Origin: Pseudomonas sp. FP453
GTDB taxonomy: Bacteria; Pseudomonadota; Gammaproteobacteria; Pseudomonadales; Pseudomonadaceae
DNA: 64,000 bases
Assembly: GCF_030687495.1 (NCBI RefSeq)
Contig: NZ_CP117435.1
Span: 1,488,001-1,552,000 of the forward strand
Direction of reading: 5' to 3'
The notes beneath the pieces were generated by a model that was not told the DNA's origin, ran no database searches, and saw only the letters and a program-made list of their open reading frames with translations. Shown here piece by piece: positions 33,718 to 43,170 of the stretch (positions are counted from its first letter, which is position 1; the number at the start of each line of letters is the position of its first letter). The position numbers and the translations under genes were made by a program.

Positions 33718-34893
33718 TCAGGCTTTCTTGCGACTCGCCATCGCCGTCACCGCATACCCAATACACGCCGCCAGAATCGACCCGGTCAGAATCCCCATCC
33801 GATCCTCCCCGGCAAACTCACTGGCGCCCGGCACAAACGCCAGCGAACCGACAAACAGGCTCATGGTAAAGCCGATGCCGCACAGGATCGCCACGCCAAA
33901 CACCTGGCCCCAGTTGGCGCCTTCGGGCAGTGCGGCCAGGCCGGTCTTGATGGCCAGCCAGGTGAGGCCGAACACACCGACGGTCTTGCCTATCAGCAGG
34001 CCGGCGGCAATGCCCATCGGCACGTGGTGGGTGAAGCTTTCCAGGCTGACGCCGGTCAGGGATACGCCAGCGTTGGCGAACGCAAACAGCGGCAGGATGC
34101 CATAGGCCACCCACGGGTGCAGCGCGTGCTCCAGGGTCATCAGTGGTGAAGGCTCGGCGTTCTTGGTGCGCATCGGGATGCAGAACGCCAATGTCACGCC
34201 GGCCAGGGTGGCATGCACGCCGCTTTTCAGCACGCAGACCCACAGGATCAGCCCGATGATCAGGTATGGCCCGAGCTTGATCACCCCCAGGCGATTCATC
34301 GCGATCAAGGCGATCAGGCATGCGCCCGCACCCGCCAGTGCGGCGCCCGAGAGGTCGGCGGAATAGAACACGGCAATCACGATGATTGCGCCGAGGTCGT
34401 CAATGATCGCCAGAGTCATCAGGAACAGCTTCAACGACACCGGCACGCGCTTGCCCAGCAGGGCCAGCACGCCAAGGGCGAAGGCAATGTCGGTGGCCAT
34501 GGGGATCGCCCAGCCGGAGAGTGCGGCGGGGTAGTCCTTGTTGATTGCCCAGTAAATCAGCGCGGGAACGACCATGCCGCCAATCGCTGCGGCACCGGGC
34601 AGCACCACTTGCGAGGGCTTGGACAGGTGCCCATCGATCAGCTCGCGCTTGACCTCCAGGCCGATCAGCAGGAAGAACAGTGCCATCAGGCCGTCGTTGA
34701 TCCACAGCAGCGCGGGCTTGGCGATTTTCAGGGCGCCGATCTGTGCCACCACCGGCACGTCGAGAAAGGCGCTGTAGAGGTGCGACAACGGCGAATTGTT
34801 GATGATCAGCGCCAACGCGGCAGCGGCGATCAGCAACAGGCCGCTGGCGGCTTCCAGCTGGAAGAAACGGGTGAAAGTGCTACGCAGAGGCAA
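33718..34893 (-). CDS. nhaA: Na+/H+ antiporter NhaA
   Basis: A 391-residue inner-membrane antiporter with about 12 helices, the usual length. The ion-binding aspartates are present as Asp165-Asp166 in [14 protein letters not shown], plus Asp134 in [22 protein letters not shown] near residue 80 and [15 protein letters not shown] near the C terminus are conserved. It exports sodium in exchange for protons, important for salt and alkaline stress. Single gene; the 216-bp gap to the divergent PLP-enzyme gene holds the promoters. Confidence 0.95.
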   Translation of the reverse strand: MPLRSTFTRFFQLEAASGLLLIAAAALALIINNSPLSHLYSAFLDVPVVAQIGALKIAKPALLWINDGLMALFFLLIGLEVKRELIDGHLSKPSQVVLPGAAAIGGMVVPALIYWAINKDYPAALSGWAIPMATDIAFALGVLALLGKRVPVSLKLFLMTLAIIDDLGAIIVIAVFYSADLSGAALAGAGACLIALIAMNRLGVIKLGPYLIIGLILWVCVLKSGVHATLAGVTLAFCIPMRTKNAEPSPLMTLEHALHPWVAYGILPLFAFANAGVSLTGVSLESFTHHVPMGIAAGLLIGKTVGVFGLTWLAIKTGLAALPEGANWGQVFGVAILCGIGFTMSLFVGSLAFVPGASEFAGEDRMGILTGSILAACIGYAVTAMASRKKA

Positions 34894-35109
34894 GGGATGC
34901 TCTCCAATCCAGGTTCAATAGGGGGTTACCCTAACCCGTACCGTTAGTTGTTAAAACAAAAGTTATATTCTTATTTGTTATAAGCGATGGCCCGGGGTGA
35001 CGGTGCGCCAAAGCCTAGCAATTGTGTGTCCAATTGAGTCGGTACTGTATCTGTGTGGAGTGTAGGAAACCTCCTAAGATTGGGGGTGAAATCCTTAGAG
35101 AAACTCCTC

Positions 35110-36204
35110 ATGAGCGACCATCGTCCCTGGGCTCGCGAAGCCATTCGCATCATCGAAGCGGACTTCCAGCGCAGCGCTGACACGCACCTGATCCCGCTGC
35201 CGTTACCGGGTTTGCCGGGTATCGAGTTGTACTTCAAGGATGAGTCCAGCCATCCCACCGGCAGCCTGAAACATCGGCTGGCCCGCTCGTTGTTCCTGTA
35301 TGCGCTGTGCAATGGCTGGCTGAAGCCGGGTGCGCCGGTGATCGAAGCCTCCAGTGGTTCGACGGCGATTTCCGAAGCCTACTTCGCTCGCCTGCTTGGC
35401 TTGCCGTTTATCGCGGTGATGCCGGCGACCACCTCCCAGGAAAAGATCGCGCAGATCGCCTTTTACGGCGGCAAGAGCCACTTGGTAAACGATCCGACGC
35501 AGATCTACGCCGAATCCGAACGTTTGGCGCAGGAAAGTGGTGGTCACTTCATGGACCAATTCACTTACGCCGAACGCGCCACCGACTGGCGGGCGAACAA
35601 CAACATCGCTGAGTCGATCTTCCAGCAGATGCGCTTTGAGCATTTTCCCGAGCCGAGCTGGCTGATTTCCAGCCCAGGCACCGGTGGCACCACCGCGACC
35701 CTGGGGCGTTATGTGGGTTATCGCCAGCATTGCACCCGCGTGCTGTGCGCCGATGCCGAGCGTTCGGTGTTTTTTGATTATTACTTGAGTGGCGATGCCA
35801 GCTTGCGCCTGGACTGCGGTTCACGGATCGAAGGCATTGGCCGGCCTCGGGTAGAAGCGTCGTTTCTGCCCAAGGTGATTGATGCGATGGTCAAAGTGCC
35901 GGATGCGTTGTCGTTGGCGGCCATGCATTACCTGGCTGAGCGGTTGGGGCGGCGGGTCGGCGGGTCGAGTGGGACCAACTTGATTGGCGCGTTGATGGCT
36001 GCGCAGCAGATGAAGGCGGCGGGGGAGTCGGGGTCGATCGTGGCGATCTTGTGTGATGGGGGCGAGCGGTATGCCACCACCTACTATGATCCGGCGTGGC
36101 TTGAGGCGCAGGGCTTTGAACTGGCTGGCTTGATTGCGGTTGTCGCGGCGAGTGTTGAGCGGGGGGAGCCGCTGCCGGCCAGCGTCTTGCGCGCGAATAT
36201 CTGA
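35110..36204 (+). CDS. PLP-dependent cysteine synthase/desulfhydrase family enzyme
   Basis: A 364-residue fold-type II PLP enzyme. The Schiff-base lysine is Lys54 in [11 protein letters not shown], the substrate loop is [20 protein letters not shown], the phosphate loop is [15 protein letters not shown], and the C-terminal [12 protein letters not shown] is conserved. The closest group is L-cysteine desulfhydrase (CdsH-like) rather than CysK, judged by the [17 protein letters not shown] opening. It would break cysteine into pyruvate, ammonia and sulfide, or act on a related amino acid. The start is placed at [10 protein letters not shown]; the longer frame begins upstream of the likely promoter end. 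A REP doublet follows. Confidence 0.85.
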   Translation: MSDHRPWAREAIRIIEADFQRSADTHLIPLPLPGLPGIELYFKDESSHPTGSLKHRLARSLFLYALCNGWLKPGAPVIEASSGSTAISEAYFARLLGLPFIAVMPATTSQEKIAQIAFYGGKSHLVNDPTQIYAESERLAQESGGHFMDQFTYAERATDWRANNNIAESIFQQMRFEHFPEPSWLISSPGTGGTTATLGRYVGYRQHCTRVLCADAERSVFFDYYLSGDASLRLDCGSRIEGIGRPRVEASFLPKVIDAMVKVPDALSLAAMHYLAERLGRRVGGSSGTNLIGALMAAQQMKAAGESGSIVAILCDGGERYATTYYDPAWLEAQGFELAGLIAVVAASVERGEPLPASVLRANI

Positions 36205-36237
36205 TACGGCGCAAAAACCCGTGTTAGAAGTGGACAG

Positions 36238-36342
36238 TGTGGGAGCGGGCTTGCCCGCGATAGCGGCGGATCAGACAACAGCCTTGTAACTGAAAGACCG
36301 CTATCGCAGGCAAGCCAGCTCCCACAAAAGCCAGCTCCCACA
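36238..36342. repeat. Hybrid REP doublet with an extra right-arm fragment
   Basis: The left arm is the G/C variant (GAGCGGGCTTGCCCGCGAT) but the right arm is the T/A variant (ATCGCAGGCAAGCCAGCTC), so arms do not match perfectly. A second right-arm end (AGCCAGCTCCCACA) is repeated directly after it at 36329-36342. Confidence 0.85.
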
Positions 36343-36371
36343 GTGTGTGTGTGGAAGCTGGAGGGTGAATG

Positions 36372-37985
36372 TCAGGCCTCGATGCCCAACATATCCCGCG
36401 CCAACGCCTCGGCAATCCGAATCCCGTCCACACCCGCCGACAGAATCCCACCGGCATAACCCGCGCCTTCACCGGCCGGGAACAGGCCTTTCACGTTCAA
36501 GCTCTGCATCGATTCATTGCGGGTGATCCGCAGTGGCGACGAGGTGCGTGTCTCGATACCGGTCAACACGGCATCGTGCAGCGAGTAGCCCTTGATCTGC
36601 TTCTCGAACGCCGGCAGCGCTTCGCGGATCGCCTCAATGGCGAAGTCCGGCAGCGCGAGGGCCAGATCGCCCCAGGACACACCCGGCTTGTAGGAAGGTT
36701 CCACACTGCCAGTGGCGGTGGACGGCTTGCCAGCGATGAAATCGCCGACCAACTGCGCCGGAGCCTCGTAGTTGCTGCCGCCGAGGATGTAGGCGTGGGA
36801 TTCCAGGCGTTCCTGCAACTCGATACCCGCCAGCGGGCCACCCGGATAGTCCACCTCTGGCGTGATGCCGACCACGATGCCGGAGTTGGCATTGCGCTCG
36901 TTACGCGAGTATTGGCTCATGCCGTTGGTCACGACGCGACCCGGTTCGGAGGTCGCAGCGACCACCGTGCCGCCTGGGCACATGCAGAAGCTGTAGACCG
37001 AGCGGCCGTTCTTGGCGTGGTGCACCAGTTTGTAGTCCGCCGCGCCGAGTTTTGGATGGCCGGCGTATTTACCCAGGCGCGCCGCGTCGATCAGCGACTG
37101 CGGGTGTTCGATACGGAAACCCACCGAGAACGGCTTGGCTTCCATATACACACCACGGCCGTGGAGCATGCGGAAAGTATCGCGGGCGCTGTGGCCGAGG
37201 GCCAGGATCACGTGCTTGGAGAGGATCTGCTCGCCGCCGTCGACCACTACGCCATGCAACTGGCCGTCTTCAATCAGCACGTCAGTGACGCGTTGCTCGA
37301 AACGCACTTCACCGCCGAGGGCGATGATCTGCTCGCGCATGTTTTCCACCACGCCGGTCAGGCGGAAGGTACCGATGTGCGGCTTGCTGACGTACAGGAT
37401 CTCTTCCGGCGCGCCGGCCTTGACGAACTCATGCAGGACTTTGCGCCCGTGGAATTTCGGGTCCTTGATCTGGCTGTACAGCTTGCCGTCGGAAAACGTC
37501 CCGGCGCCGCCTTCACCGAACTGCACGTTGGACTCTGGGTTGAGCACGCTTTTGCGCCACAGGCCCCAGGTGTCCTTGGTGCGCTGGCGCACTTCCTTGC
37601 CGCGTTCAAGGATGATCGGCTTGAAGCCCATCTGTGCCAGCAACAGCCCGGCGAAGATCCCGCACGGGCCAAAGCCCACGACGATCGGACGTTCGGTCAG
37701 GTCTTGTGGCGCCTGGCCAACCACCTTGTAGCTGACATCCGGCGCGGGGTTGACGTTGCGGTCATCGGCGAACTTGAGCAACAGGGCGGCTTCGCCTTTC
37801 ACGTTCAAGTCGATGGTGTAGATGAAGCACAGCTCCGACGATTTCTTGCGGGCGTCGTAGCTGCGCTTGAACAGGGTGAAATCGAGCAGGTCATCACTGG
37901 CGACGCCCAGGCGCTGCACGATGGCAGGCCGCAGGTCTTCTTCGGGATGGTCGATGGGCAGCTTGAGTTCGGTGATTCGTAGCAT
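36372..37985 (-). CDS. NAD(P)/FAD-dependent oxidoreductase (uncharacterised dehydrogenase family)
   Basis: A 537-residue flavoprotein of the COG2509 type. An N-terminal domain of about 90 residues with a DUF-like ferredoxin fold (MLRITELKLPIDHPEEDL) precedes the FAD domain. The dinucleotide loop is atypical: VVGFGPCGIFAGLLLAQMG near residue 105, then ILERGKEVRQR. GEGGAGTFSDGKLYSQ and the C-terminal FPAGEGAGYAGGILSAGVDG are family marks. Start at MLRIT is chosen as the family N terminus. Function is unknown; members are linked to folate or quinone metabolism only by context. Single gene between REP and a lipoprotein gene. Confidence 0.88.
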   Translation of the reverse strand: MLRITELKLPIDHPEEDLRPAIVQRLGVASDDLLDFTLFKRSYDARKKSSELCFIYTIDLNVKGEAALLLKFADDRNVNPAPDVSYKVVGQAPQDLTERPIVVGFGPCGIFAGLLLAQMGFKPIILERGKEVRQRTKDTWGLWRKSVLNPESNVQFGEGGAGTFSDGKLYSQIKDPKFHGRKVLHEFVKAGAPEEILYVSKPHIGTFRLTGVVENMREQIIALGGEVRFEQRVTDVLIEDGQLHGVVVDGGEQILSKHVILALGHSARDTFRMLHGRGVYMEAKPFSVGFRIEHPQSLIDAARLGKYAGHPKLGAADYKLVHHAKNGRSVYSFCMCPGGTVVAATSEPGRVVTNGMSQYSRNERNANSGIVVGITPEVDYPGGPLAGIELQERLESHAYILGGSNYEAPAQLVGDFIAGKPSTATGSVEPSYKPGVSWGDLALALPDFAIEAIREALPAFEKQIKGYSLHDAVLTGIETRTSSPLRITRNESMQSLNVKGLFPAGEGAGYAGGILSAGVDGIRIAEALARDMLGIEA

Positions 37986-38090
37986 GACAGGATCCGGTGT
38001 GCGGCGTTCGTAAGGCCGGCGGTTTTGCAAACCGGCGATTATAAGCCCCAACCGTGGTTTCCCGTCATGCTAAAACAGCGCAGGGGGTAA

Positions 38091-38762
38091 TCAATCGTCC
38101 CGCGAACCGCCGAAAGCCGCGCAGCCACGCTGGACTTGACCGTTGATCCGCAATTCGGCGGTCATGTGTTGCAGGCTGCCGCTGACGCTGTCGATGCAAC
38201 GCTGCGGCGCGACCCACAGTTCGACCTTCTGGTTGTTGGCCTCGGTCATCAGGTTGAAGCGGCCGTCGCCGATTTGCTCTTCCACATACGGCACCGCCAG
38301 TGGCGGCTGGCCTTCACGTTCCAGGACCATGCCCTTGGCCGTGACGTTCATCGCCCAGGCCGGCTTGTGCCCGTTGGCGCGCAGGATCATGCGCTTGAAG
38401 TCCGGGTCGTTGCACGCCGAGGTCGAGCGCTCCACACGATAGAGTTGCTGCAGGTCCACGCTGCCCTGGGTGCCGCTGGCCACACCGGAGAACTTGCCGC
38501 GCAGGTCGGCGAACAGCGCGCCTTGCTGGCCGGCCAGGGAAGCGGCTTCCTGCAGGATGCTGGTGCCGCCGGTGTCGTTGACCACGTAGTTGCGTTGGTC
38601 GTTGCACGGCTGGAACAGCAGCTTGCCACTGACCGCCGTGAGTTCGCCCTGCATGCGGGTCAGGCCGGCAGTTGACGGCTTGGCCGGCTCGCTTTCGAAC
38701 ATCTGGCAGGCGGCGAAAAGGGGGAGCAGGGCAAACAGGGCAAGGGTACGAGCGGCACGCAT
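38091..38762 (-). CDS. Conserved lipoprotein (COG3650-like)
   Basis: A 223-residue lipoprotein: MRAARTLALFALLPLFAACQM has a lipobox with Cys at about 19. The mature part has a repeated small beta-barrel look (MQGELTAVSGKLLFQPCNDQRNYVV region, then MVLEREGQPPLAVPYVEEQIGDGRFNLM region) as in COG3650/META-like heat-shock lipoproteins. The C-terminal CIDSVSGSLQHMTAELRINGQV contains a third conserved Cys. Function unknown; envelope stress is a guess from the family. Start placed at the signal peptide, nine codons inside the longest frame. Confidence 0.78.
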   Translation of the reverse strand: MRAARTLALFALLPLFAACQMFESEPAKPSTAGLTRMQGELTAVSGKLLFQPCNDQRNYVVNDTGGTSILQEAASLAGQQGALFADLRGKFSGVASGTQGSVDLQQLYRVERSTSACNDPDFKRMILRANGHKPAWAMNVTAKGMVLEREGQPPLAVPYVEEQIGDGRFNLMTEANNQKVELWVAPQRCIDSVSGSLQHMTAELRINGQVQRGCAAFGGSRDD

Positions 38763-38857
38763 AGAGGGTCTCCAGACAAGTGCCGCCACGTTACGCAGGC
38801 TGACGCTGCATCACAAGCCCGCCTGCCAGCTTCAGGCGATTCTGTCAGACGTGAAGG

Positions 38858-39457
38858 TCAGCCGACGATAAAGGTCTGGCCGGTCTGCAAGCCCTCGACG
38901 CTTTTCGCGTAGGCCAATGCAACATCGGCCCCCGGTGCGGGTTTGAAGCCGCGGAAATACGGCGCATAGCTGCCCATGGCTTCCACCAGCACCGTAGGAC
39001 TGACGGAGTTGACGCGCAGGCCCCTTGGCAATTCAATCGCCGCCGCCTTTACAAAGGCGTCGAGTGCGCCGTTGACCAGCGCCGCCGAAGCACCGGTGCG
39101 GATCGGGTCACGGTTGAGAATGCCGCTGGTGAAGGTGAACGAGGCGCCGTCGTTGGCGTACTCGCGGCCGATCAGCAGCAGGTTGACCTGGCCCATCAAC
39201 TTGTCGCGCAGGCCCAGCTCGAAGTCGGTTTCGCTCATGTCACCCAGGGGTACGAAGTTCACGCTACCCGCCGCGCACACTAGGGCGTCGAACTTGCCGG
39301 TCTGTTCAAACAGTTTGCGGATCGAGGTGCTGTCGCTGATATCGACCTGCAAGTCGCCGCTGCTGCGGCCGATGCTGATGACCTCGTGACGCTGTGCCAG
39401 TTCTGCCTTGACTGCCGAGCCGACGGTGCCGCTGGCACCAATCAATAGGATTTTCAT
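38858..39457 (-). CDS. Short-chain dehydrogenase-like protein without the YxxxK motif
   Basis: A 199-residue Rossmann protein. GASGTVGSAVKAEL at residues 8-21 is the NAD(P) loop; SIGRSSGDLQVDISD suggests NADP preference; CAAGSVNFVPLGDM corresponds to the NAG motif. Ser in FTSGILNRDP fits the catalytic serine, but the expected Tyr-x-x-x-Lys reads SAALVNGALDAF, so the usual catalytic pair is missing. The family (PRK07578-like) is short and may act by a different mechanism or only bind nucleotide. It is divergent from the LysR gene, which likely controls it. Confidence 0.85.
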   Translation of the reverse strand: MKILLIGASGTVGSAVKAELAQRHEVISIGRSSGDLQVDISDSTSIRKLFEQTGKFDALVCAAGSVNFVPLGDMSETDFELGLRDKLMGQVNLLLIGREYANDGASFTFTSGILNRDPIRTGASAALVNGALDAFVKAAAIELPRGLRVNSVSPTVLVEAMGSYAPYFRGFKPAPGADVALAYAKSVEGLQTGQTFIVG

Positions 39458-39560
39458 GGGGCTGTTCCTCCGGGGGTAAGTGAAGGTTCAGTCTAGAGTG
39501 GCTTTTTCAATGGATAAACGTGCTAATAGGCAACCTTTGGTTTTCTATTGGAAACAATCC

Positions 39561-40469
39561 ATGAGCGAAATGGATGACCTGGCGGCCTTTGCCGTGCTGA
39601 TCGAAGCCGGCAGTTTCACCGTGGCGGCCGAGCAATTGGGCTGCAGCAAGGGGCAATTGTCCAAGCGCATCAGCCAGTTGGAAGCGCAGTTTTCCGTGGT
39701 CTTGCTGCATCGCACCACGCGCAAGCTGAGCCTCACGGCAGCCGGTGCGGCGTTGTTGCCCCAGGCCCAGGCGCTGGTGGTGCAGGTGGATCGCGCTCGT
39801 CAGGCATTGGCTCGGCTGAAGGACGATTTGGCCGGGCCGGTGCGTATGACGGGTCCGGTGTCGCTGGGCGAAACCTTCTTTGATGGCTTGTTGCTGGAGT
39901 TCTCCAAGCAATACCCGCAGGTGCAGATCGAGTTGGAGTTGAACAACAGCTACCGCGACCTGGCACGGGATGGCTTTGACCTGGGGGTGCGCTCGGGTGC
40001 GATTGAAAACGAGCGCCTGGTGGCCAAGCCGCTGCTGGCCTGGCATGAAATGACCTGCGCCAGCCCGGCCTACCTGGAACAGCACGGCGAGCCGCAGACG
40101 CCGGCGGACCTGGCTGCCCACACCTGTCTGCTCAACAGCCACTACAGCGGCCGCGAAGAGTGGCTGTACCACCAGCAACATGAGTTGTTGCGGGTGCGGG
40201 TCAGCGGCACCTTTGCCTCCAACCACTACAACCTGTTGAAGAAGGCCGCCTTGGTGGGGGCCGGTATTGCCCGTCTGCCTTCCTACGTCCTGCCGGCGGA
40301 ATTGGCTGACGGGCGCTTGCGTTGGCTCCTGCGCGATTATCAGACGCGGAGCATGCCGATGTACCTGGTCCACCCCTATCAAGGCGGCCTGCCACGGCGC
40401 ACCCAGGTACTGGCCGATTACCTGGTGGACTGGTTCAAGCGCAGCGGCGAAGCGCTGGACCGTCTTTAG
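39561..40469 (+). CDS. LysR-family transcriptional regulator (divergent from the SDR gene)
   Basis: A 302-residue LysR regulator. The helix-turn-helix is FAVLIEAGSFTVAAEQLGCSKGQLSKRISQLEAQF within the first 40 residues (the serine-lysine variant GCSKGQLSKRI is of the AaeR/DmlR type), followed by a linker helix and a substrate-binding domain (VRMTGPVSLGETFF, LELNNSYRDLARDGFDLGVRSG). The start at MSEMDDLAAF is preferred to the 27-codon longer frame because it matches the family N terminus. Divergent from the SDR gene; the stop overlaps the DoxX gene end by 4 bp. Confidence 0.9.
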   Translation: MSEMDDLAAFAVLIEAGSFTVAAEQLGCSKGQLSKRISQLEAQFSVVLLHRTTRKLSLTAAGAALLPQAQALVVQVDRARQALARLKDDLAGPVRMTGPVSLGETFFDGLLLEFSKQYPQVQIELELNNSYRDLARDGFDLGVRSGAIENERLVAKPLLAWHEMTCASPAYLEQHGEPQTPADLAAHTCLLNSHYSGREEWLYHQQHELLRVRVSGTFASNHYNLLKKAALVGAGIARLPSYVLPAELADGRLRWLLRDYQTRSMPMYLVHPYQGGLPRRTQVLADYLVDWFKRSGEALDRL

Positions 40470-40951
40470 CCGTAGCGCCGGGCGATCAGGTGGTCGATAG
40501 ACAGGCGCCCCGGGCCTCTGGCCACCAGCCACAACAGTATGGCCAGCCAGGTGCCGTGGGTCGGGTAGGCATCCGGGTAGACGAACACCTGAATGACCAG
40601 GGTCATGCCGATCAGCGCCAGGGCCGAAAAGCGCGTGGCAAAGCCCACCAGGATCAACACCGGGAAGAAGTGCTCGGCAAACGCCGCCATGTGTGCAGCC
40701 ACTTCCGGCGATAGCACTGGCACGTGGTATTCACTGCGAAACAACGGCAATGTCGAGGCGGCAAGGCGTGGTTCGCCCAGTTGGAAGGTGCCGCTGATCA
40801 GGTCAACGGCAAAACCTTCGACCTTGGTTTGCCCCGACTTCCAGAACACCGCCGCGATGGAGAAGCGTGCGAGAAAGGCGATCAGGCTGTAGGGGATTTT
40901 CTCTAAAAGCGCGATTGCCCGATTTATCAGGCCGGTGGGGGCAGTGTTCAT
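40466..40951 (-). CDS. DoxX family membrane protein of the bufferin operon
   Basis: A 161-residue inner-membrane protein with about four helices. The opening helices LIAFLARFSIAAVFWKSGQTKVEGF and PVLILVGFATRFSALALIGMT are DoxX family marks. Its start overlaps the DUF2063 gene by 4 bp, so it belongs to the buf operon as the last gene. DoxX proteins are frequent in bufferin operons; a redox or electron-supply role for the modifying enzymes is possible but unproven. Confidence 0.88.
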   Translation of the reverse strand: MNTAPTGLINRAIALLEKIPYSLIAFLARFSIAAVFWKSGQTKVEGFAVDLISGTFQLGEPRLAASTLPLFRSEYHVPVLSPEVAAHMAAFAEHFFPVLILVGFATRFSALALIGMTLVIQVFVYPDAYPTHGTWLAILLWLVARGPGRLSIDHLIARRYG

Positions 40952-41724
40952 GGCGATACCTTTGGTTCCAGGTGCAGATGGGTGATGGCCTCGTGACTGA
41001 CCAGCAGTGACAGGCATTTGTGCAAGTCGAACTCGGTCGACGCCTCAAGGGCGTGAGCGACTGCTTGTTGCAGCGTTGAGCCGTGGTTCAGGCTGTTGAT
41101 AAACGCTACGGCGCCGCCGTCGATGGCGAACACCTTGACCCCCAGGCCGTGGCGCAATACCAGCGCACTCTGTGGGTGCCAGGGGTTCAAGGTGGCCAAG
41201 GCGCCTTCGATCTGATGCGCGGCCCACACGGCAACCACGGCATACGCGCTGTTCAGCGTCGCGAGGGACGGGTGCAGTTGCAGGCGCAACGTCCCCAGGT
41301 CCGCCCCGTTTTGCAGGTGGTGGAGGACGGCGTGCCGATTCAGGCCCGGCGTATCCGCCGCGTGATAAGCCCGCACGCGCAGGCGTTCAAGCTGGGCGAC
41401 ATCTGCCAGGTAGGGCACGCTGGCGGCGGGTTCGAACGCGCGGATGAATGCGGCAAAAGTGTCGCCGTATTCGCTGATCAGCGGGCTGCTCGGCGGGCTG
41501 GCCTGTACATAGAGGCCGGCCATGGCCCGAAAGAAGTCGTCGCCCACCAGTTGCAAGGTCACCGGGTGTGCTGCCGCCAACGCATTGATCAACGCGCTGT
41601 GGACGTTGTTGCGGTACACCGCAAAGCGGCTGGCCGGGTCGGCACCGTTGCTGCTGAACAGCCCATCGGGGCAGGGCAGGTCAGGCGCCAGCAGGGCGCG
41701 GGCAAATGTGTCGTAGAGGCTCAT
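40948..41724 (-). CDS. bufC: DUF2063 DNA-binding-like partner protein of the MNIO enzyme (BufC)
   Basis: A 258-residue protein of the DUF2063 family. The N-terminal helical part carries [33 protein letters not shown], the family's signature, then [18 protein letters not shown] and [20 protein letters not shown]. The family was once called DNA-binding, but in MNIO operons it acts as the partner that presents the precursor to the DUF692 enzyme. It overlaps the DUF692 gene and the DoxX gene by 4 bp on both sides, which supports a tight functional unit. Confidence 0.9.
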   Translation of the reverse strand: MSLYDTFARALLAPDLPCPDGLFSSNGADPASRFAVYRNNVHSALINALAAAHPVTLQLVGDDFFRAMAGLYVQASPPSSPLISEYGDTFAAFIRAFEPAASVPYLADVAQLERLRVRAYHAADTPGLNRHAVLHHLQNGADLGTLRLQLHPSLATLNSAYAVVAVWAAHQIEGALATLNPWHPQSALVLRHGLGVKVFAIDGGAVAFINSLNHGSTLQQAVAHALEASTEFDLHKCLSLLVSHEAITHLHLEPKVSP

Positions 41725-42599
41725 GGGAGCACCTGCGACAAGTGCCAGTCGGCCTGTTGCGCCTCAGCGTGAAGGACACTGAAGGCCGGCACCTGGTTAT
41801 CCCGTTCGATCAGCGTGGCCACCGGGCCCGTGCGTGCCAGTAGGGTTTCGTACAGGCGCCACACGGCGTTATCGATGGGCGCACCGTGATCGTCGATCAG
41901 CAAGCGGTCGCCGAGGCTGTCAGTGTCTTCGGCAAACCCGGCCAGATGAATCTCACCGACAGCGTGCAACGGCAGTGCATCGATGTAGGCCAGCGGGTCG
42001 CGTTGATGATTGATACACGACACGTAGACGTTGTTGACGTCCAGCAGCAAGCCACAACCGGTGCGGCGGATGACTTCGCTGATGAAGTCCGTCTCGTCCA
42101 GGGTCGAGCGCTGGAATTGCAGGTAGGTGGATGGGTTTTCCAGCAGCATGGGGCGCTTGAGCGTGCTTTGCACCTGATCCACGTGTGCGCAGACGCGCTT
42201 GAGGGTCGCGGCATCGTAGGCGAGGGGCAGCAGGTCGTTGAGAAACACCGGGCCGTGGCTTGACCAGGCCAGGTGCTCGGAAAAGGACTTGGGTTGATAG
42301 CGCTCGATCAGCGCAGCCAGCCGTGCCAGGTGCGCACGGTCCAGCGGGCCTTCGCCGCCGATGGACAGGCCCACGCCGTGCAAGGACAGCGGGTACTGCT
42401 CGCGGATCAATCCCAGGTAGTGGTGAAACGGCCCGCCGGCGACCATGTAGTTTTCGGCGTGCACTTCAAAAAAACCGATGTCGGGGGCGGTCTCAAGCAC
42501 TTCGCTGAAGTGCTCGTACTTGAGCCCCAGCCCGGCCCGGCGCGGGAGGCCGGGCGCCTGAGCCTGGGAGATGGCTGGCAAGGATGAAAGGGTCATCAT
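41721..42599 (-). CDS. bufB: DUF692 multinuclear iron oxidative enzyme (MNIO, BufB)
   Basis: A 292-residue TIM-barrel enzyme of the MNIO (DUF692) family, which uses two or three iron ions to modify cysteines of small precursor peptides. Metal ligand regions are visible: [68 protein letters not shown] and [10 protein letters not shown]. In bufferin systems the enzyme turns Cys into copper-binding thiooxazole-type heterocycles. It lies 22 bp after the precursor gene and overlaps the DUF2063 gene by 4 bp. The exact modification here cannot be read from sequence. Confidence 0.93.
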   Translation of the reverse strand: MMTLSSLPAISQAQAPGLPRRAGLGLKYEHFSEVLETAPDIGFFEVHAENYMVAGGPFHHYLGLIREQYPLSLHGVGLSIGGEGPLDRAHLARLAALIERYQPKSFSEHLAWSSHGPVFLNDLLPLAYDAATLKRVCAHVDQVQSTLKRPMLLENPSTYLQFQRSTLDETDFISEVIRRTGCGLLLDVNNVYVSCINHQRDPLAYIDALPLHAVGEIHLAGFAEDTDSLGDRLLIDDHGAPIDNAVWRLYETLLARTGPVATLIERDNQVPAFSVLHAEAQQADWHLSQVLP

Positions 42600-42621
42600 C
42601 AGTACTCAGGCTGTGCAGGTT

Positions 42622-42918
42622 TCAGGACTTGGCGGTGAAGGCGGCTTCCTGGCCGAAACCGGTCGGCGAGGTGGAGCTTGGGGTTTGGGTGCAGGTGCCG
42701 GCCGGGACCAGTTTCCAGGCGTTGGCCTGGTCCTTGGTTTTCGACGTGCCGGCGCAGGAGGTGCCAGCCCCGGCGGCGCAATCGTTCTTGCCGGCTTCAG
42801 CGACACCGAAGCATTTCTGCATGTCGTCGGCTGCGTGGGCGGTGGAGGTCAGGGCGGACAGGCTCAGGGCGGAACCGAGGGCCAGGACGAGGGTGGCGGC
42901 GGACAGTTTGGTGGTCAT
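42622..42918 (-). CDS. bufA1: Bufferin-type RiPP precursor (DUF2282, BufA1)
   Basis: A 98-residue exported protein. A signal peptide covers about residues 1-29 ([19 protein letters not shown]). The mature part has four cysteines: KCFGV (about 36), NDCAAG (about 47), TSCAGTS (about 55) and GTCTQ (about 76), in the Cx10Cx7CxnC pattern of DUF2282 bufferins, with WKLVPAGTC near the fourth. It would be modified in the cytoplasm by the downstream DUF692/DUF2063 pair, exported, and bind copper in the periplasm. RBS GGAGA lies 7 nt before ATG. The first gene of the operon. Confidence 0.92.
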   Translation of the reverse strand: MTTKLSAATLVLALGSALSLSALTSTAHAADDMQKCFGVAEAGKNDCAAGAGTSCAGTSKTKDQANAWKLVPAGTCTQTPSSTSPTGFGQEAAFTAKS

Positions 42919-42975
42919 GGTGGATCTCCAGCAGTGGGTTGAGTGGGCGGGCTTGGGTGCCTGCTTGTACCACTA

Positions 42976-43001
42976 GAGACGGGAGCGGGAGGTTCGTTAC
43001 A
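42976..43001 (-). promoter_or_regulatory. Possible ECF-sigma promoter of the bufferin operon
   Basis: On the minus strand TGTAAC (-35-like) is followed after 14 nt by CGTCTC (-10-like), about 58 bp before the precursor start. AAC and CGTC elements are typical of extracytoplasmic-function sigma factors, although the spacer is a little short. No sigma-factor gene is adjacent. Confidence 0.4.
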
Positions 43002-43056
43002 GGTCGGTCGAAAAAATTTCAAACATTGCAAAAGTCCGGGATCACCCAAAAACAAA

Positions 43057-43143
43057 TGTGGGAGCTGGCTTGCCTGCGATGGCATCACCTCGGTGTGACT
43101 GATACACCGAGGCGATGCCATCGCAGGCAAGCCAGCTCCCACA
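43057..43143. repeat. REP doublet
   Basis: TGTGGGAGCTGGCTTGCCTG and its inverted partner lie upstream of the bufferin promoter region and just after the end of livF. Confidence 0.9.
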
Positions 43144-43170
43144 TAAGCCAGCACAGATATTGAGTGTTGC

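Noticed and set aside
36369..37982. 537-codon open frame on the plus strand
   Set aside because: Mirror frame of the flavoprotein gene, without a domain.
4992..43143. Repeated GTGGGAGC...GCTCCCAC units as a CRISPR array
   Set aside because: They are spread singly or in pairs between genes, not in regular arrays with uniform spacers, and there are no cas genes. They are REP elements.
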